Shown here: positions 61,214 to 64,000 of the stretch, piece by piece
Layout: the number at the start of each line of letters is the position of its first letter
Position numbering within the stretch: the stretch's first letter is position 1
NCBI RefSeq assembly: GCF_003703975.1
Contig: NZ_QTJY01000016.1
Span: 78,868-142,867, forward strand
Length of the DNA stretch: 64,000 bases
DNA from: Larkinella soli
GTDB lineage: Bacteria > Bacteroidota > Bacteroidia > Cytophagales > Spirosomataceae
Reading direction: 5' to 3'
Program-made: the position numbers and the translations under genes
The notes under the pieces: generated by a model
Databases searched by the model: none
The model's input: only the letters and a program-made list of their open reading frames with translations
Told to the model about the DNA's origin: nothing

Positions 61214-62215
61214 TTAATTCAAGGGCACTTCTTCGGTTTCATCGAGCATTTTCAGGTCCACCGTAACGATGTCCTGGCCAACCTGGCTGAACATCGGCCG
61301 GAATTTATGTCCCCACAGGATTTCGTCGAACCGGTAGGAATACCGCAGGTGAACCATCTGCGAAAACGTATCATCGATGGCCCGGAGAATGATCAGAAAC
61401 TCGGTGTCCGATTCCTTCAGCGACTCGGGTGAACACTGAAACAGGGGGCTATCTTCCGTGATGGGATGAACCAGTGTCCAGTTGGTCGGAAAAAAAGCCA
61501 CTTTCCGGCGCTCCAGGCTCAGGCCGTAATATTTCCGGGCCGGTTGGCCGTCCTTCCCGGCTTCAAGCCGCGACATGCTGACGTCGATCTCGATGTCGAC
61601 CAGCTGGTTGCTTCGTTCGTTGATGATCCGAAACATCCAGGCATTGACGTCCAGATACGGGGCGAAAAGAGCATTTCTGCTGAACCGGATGCGGGGGGTC
61701 GGACGGGAAAAGCGGCCGTAAAGCAGGCCGGTGGCGAGGGCGAAGCTCAGCAGACCGATGAGCGATTCGAGGGCAGCCACTGAACTGCCCGGGATGCCGA
61801 CGGGGCTGATGCGGCCATAACCGACGGTGGTCAGCGTCTGGGCACTGAAGAAAAAGTCTTCCCAGAACCGGTCCAGGTCGTTCTCCGCCTGGATCCCCAC
61901 CAGACTGCCGGGTCCGAGCAGGTAGTAAACATTGGCGAACAGGATATTGACCACGAAAAAGGCAGCCGCGACCGTGAGGAAAAACTTCGGCCAGGACATC
62001 GTAATCAGACGGTGGTACAGGTTCAGGTGAGCCAGAAAGGAGCCGTTGATGCGCCGGACGTTAAAACTGCCGTCCTTGTTCACCATCCGGGAGTAGGAAC
62101 CGTTGAGCCGGGTGCCGAAACCCAGGTCCGGTCGTTTCTCCTCCTGCTCGACGAGCGTACTGCTGCGTTTAGTTCCCAGCCGACGCTCCGCAGGCCGGAC
62201 AAAGTGCTGTTTCAT
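61214..62215 (-). CDS. Inward-rectifier (Kir-type) potassium channel
   Basis: A 333-residue bacterial inward-rectifier channel. Two membrane helices (about 75-97 and 150-170) flank a pore loop with the filter TVGYGR (about 136-141), and a C-terminal immunoglobulin-like cytoplasmic domain (about 175-325) is typical of KirBac/IRK proteins. It would conduct K+ in the inner membrane under ligand or lipid control. The start is the ATG at 62213-62215. A small gap (about 108 bp) separates it from DUF721 upstream. This is the second K+ channel in the window. Confidence 0.93.
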   Translation of the reverse strand: MKQHFVRPAERRLGTKRSSTLVEQEEKRPDLGFGTRLNGSYSRMVNKDGSFNVRRINGSFLAHLNLYHRLITMSWPKFFLTVAAAFFVVNILFANVYYLLGPGSLVGIQAENDLDRFWEDFFFSAQTLTTVGYGRISPVGIPGSSVAALESLIGLLSFALATGLLYGRFSRPTPRIRFSRNALFAPYLDVNAWMFRIINERSNQLVDIEIDVSMSRLEAGKDGQPARKYYGLSLERRKVAFFPTNWTLVHPITEDSPLFQCSPESLKESDTEFLIILRAIDDTFSQMVHLRYSYRFDEILWGHKFRPMFSQVGQDIVTVDLKMLDETEEVPLN

Positions 62216-62323
62216 AGGCAGGAACAGGTAGTTTCGACTTCTCGGTGGGGCTTTTGGTATTTTCCCCGGGGAAAAAGAAGCGACCCGGGATCAGGGCCCT
62301 CCCGGAAAGGCATTCAGGAAATT

Positions 62324-62650
62324 TTATATAAAGATCACGTCGTCAACCACTTCAGTACCCATTTCCCGGTTGATCAGTTGAATCATTTTCTGCTTGGCGA
62401 TCACCAGTTCGCTGCGGAGCGGAGCCGAGTTGATTTCGATATGCAGTTTCCGGTCGCGGACATAAAGCCGATTCGTACGGGATGCGATCGCTTTGCCCAT
62501 CATTTTTTCCCAGAAGGCTTCCAGATAGGTTTCGTTGAATCGGGTCTGAAGCTGATAGGATTTCAACATCTGGCCGATGGCGTCTTTCAGAGGAACCGTA
62601 TCGGCACGACGGGACGCATTGTCCTTATCAAAGCGGTAATACTCGGCCAT
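62324..62650 (-). CDS. DUF721 (DciA-like) protein
   Basis: A 108-residue protein of the DUF721 family: a helical start (LKDAIGQMLKSYQLQTRFNE) then a KH-like part (EAFWEKMMGKAIASRTNRLYVRDRKLHIEINSAPLRSELVIAKQKMIQLINREMG, seen near 44-98). Related DciA proteins help load the replicative helicase DnaB; that role is possible here but not shown. The start is the ATG at 62648-62650 with a -7 box 18 bp upstream. Confidence 0.88.
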   Translation of the reverse strand: MAEYYRFDKDNASRRADTVPLKDAIGQMLKSYQLQTRFNETYLEAFWEKMMGKAIASRTNRLYVRDRKLHIEINSAPLRSELVIAKQKMIQLINREMGTEVVDDVIFI

Positions 62651-62668
62651 ACAAGTGGTGTCTTAACA

Positions 62669-62676
62669 CAAAGGTA
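62669..62676 (-). promoter_or_regulatory. Candidate -7 box for the DUF721 gene
   Basis: On the minus strand it reads TACCTTTG, a TAnnTTTG match 18 bp before the start codon. No clear -33 TTG. Confidence 0.42.
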
Positions 62677-62784
62677 ACGATCCGGGCGAACGAAAGTCAC
62701 CGGCCCCGGGAATATTTTTTGGCGGAACCCCGGCCCCGATCCGTTGAGCCGGGGCCGATGTTTTGGACCGGATACCTAAAAAAT

Positions 62785-62815
62785 TTGCAGTGTAAGACAG
62801 GGTTCGCTATACTTG
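62785..62815 (+). promoter_or_regulatory. Candidate promoter of the riboswitch-metY transcript
   Basis: TTG (62785-62787), a 20-bp spacer, then TATACTTG (62808-62815), one mismatch from TAnnTTTG. It would start the transcript about 60 nt before the SAM riboswitch. Confidence 0.45.
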
Positions 62816-62883
62816 TACCTCAAATCAAGCGATTACCCCGGGCCCGGAGCTTTCCGGCCTTCGCAACCGTCCCGTTGCGCTTG

Positions 62884-63000
62884 ATTTATAAAGAAGAGGG
62901 GAGAGACCGGGCTCGATGAACCTCTGGCAACCTGCCGCAAGGCAAGGTGCTAACTCCCGCCTTGGCAATCGCTCCGGCGATCAGAAAGGAAATATAAATC
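62884..63000 (+). ncRNA. SAM-I (S-box) riboswitch
   Basis: A 117-nt leader element with the SAM-I core: AAGAAGAGGGGAGAGACCGG, then CTCGATGAACC, GGCAACC, a P3 hairpin around TGCCGCAAGGCA, AAGGTGCTAACTCC, and a P4 hairpin (CGCTCCGGCG) followed by CAGAAAGG. The outer P1 helix pairs 62884-62890 with 62994-63000. SAM binding should lower expression of the downstream metY. No terminator with T-run follows, so control may act on translation or through the leader ORF. Confidence 0.9.
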
Positions 63001-63009
63001 GACATACTC

Positions 63010-63099
63010 ATGAATTACATCCGTTGCTGTATGCCCCCAGGGGCAGCCGAACTTCCTCGCACCAGAGCGAATGATCGAGTAAAGCGAATGATCGGGTAA
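63010..63099 (+). CDS. Candidate Cys-Cys leader peptide downstream of the SAM riboswitch
   Basis: A 29-codon ORF that starts 9 nt after the riboswitch and begins MNYIRCCMPPGAAELPR, with adjacent Cys codons at 6 and 7. A purine-rich AAAGGAAA stretch about 16-24 nt upstream overlaps the riboswitch P1 strand. Position between a sulfur-sensing riboswitch and a sulfur-assimilation gene suggests a cysteine-responsive leader peptide, by analogy with Cys-rich leaders in actinobacteria. This is an inference; the ORF is short and could be chance. Confidence 0.45.
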   Translation: MNYIRCCMPPGAAELPRTRANDRVKRMIG

Positions 63100-63111
63100 A
63101 TGAATGACTGA

Positions 63112-64000
<889 letters not shown>

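Noticed and set aside
62731..62757. 8-bp GC stem (CGGCCCCG/CGGGGCCG) as a terminator
   Set aside because: No plus-strand gene ends there and no proper T-run follows on either strand; it may be chance in GC-rich DNA.

Overview
The window is a GC-rich chromosomal segment of a Bacteroidota bacterium. It most likely belongs to the order Cytophagales, family Spirosomataceae/Cytophagaceae (Spirosoma/Larkinella-like). The evidence is a complete gldKLMN type IX secretion (T9SS) core with a PorP/SprF protein and SprE/PorW, a SusC/SusD pair, long Bacteroidota-type NusB, DUF4271 next to hemD, and several promoters with the Bacteroidota -7 box TAnnTTTG. No rRNA, tRNA, CRISPR array or prophage was seen. 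Genus-level placement is inference.

Layout. 1-1.2 kb: start of the ATP synthase operon (minus; atpZ, a small membrane protein, truncated atpB). 1.3-8.9 kb: sprE/porW, a class A penicillin-binding protein, glycerate kinase and uvrC (plus). 9.0-18.2 kb (minus): sucD, DUF4271, hemD, then porP/sprF and gldK-gldL-gldM-gldN. 18.4-29.5 kb: a membrane protein, dnaX, a Tat-exported phosphotriesterase-like enzyme and a TPR protein (both minus), a five-gene run (M16 protease, ispF, amidohydrolase, enolase-superfamily epimerase, GNAT) and a convergent ABC exporter. 29.7-35.2 kb: nusB, YtxH, DUF1573, yajC, YbbR, coaE and amidase. 35.25-35.87 kb: a compact element, a DUF559 nuclease gene between inverted palindrome-bearing repeats. 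35.9-47.3 kb: dipeptidyl peptidase IV, a LytS/LytTR two-component pair, a small secreted protein, a purine permease with an exported nucleosidase and a ceramidase-like enzyme, an outer-membrane barrel, topoisomerase IB and a DUF421 protein with a zinc-ribbon-like tail. 47.3-53.2 kb: TolC, a YtcJ-like amidohydrolase lipoprotein, a voltage-gated-type K+ channel, an NTF2-like protein and an acetyl xylan esterase. 53.3-64 kb: small lipoprotein/SusD/SusC operon, M20 peptidase, LD-carboxypeptidase, Kir-type channel, DUF721 protein, and a SAM-I riboswitch followed by a Cys-Cys leader ORF and metY (cut by the window end).

How it fits together. Most genes are housekeeping: energy, cell wall, DNA repair and replication, protein export, cofactors. 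They sit beside envelope systems typical of a gliding, polymer-degrading bacterium (T9SS, SusCD, many exported hydrolases). The items most worth follow-up are: (1) the DUF559 nuclease flanked by inverted palindromic repeats, which looks like a minimal repeat-associated element; (2) a ten-A run in dnaX exactly where a gamma/tau switch would lie, with stops within a few codons in both other frames; (3) the SAM-I riboswitch, short Cys-Cys ORF and metY arrangement; (4) a perfect 13-bp-stem hairpin between gldL and gldM; and (5) a repeat present directly before the start codons of two unrelated genes 12.7 kb apart.
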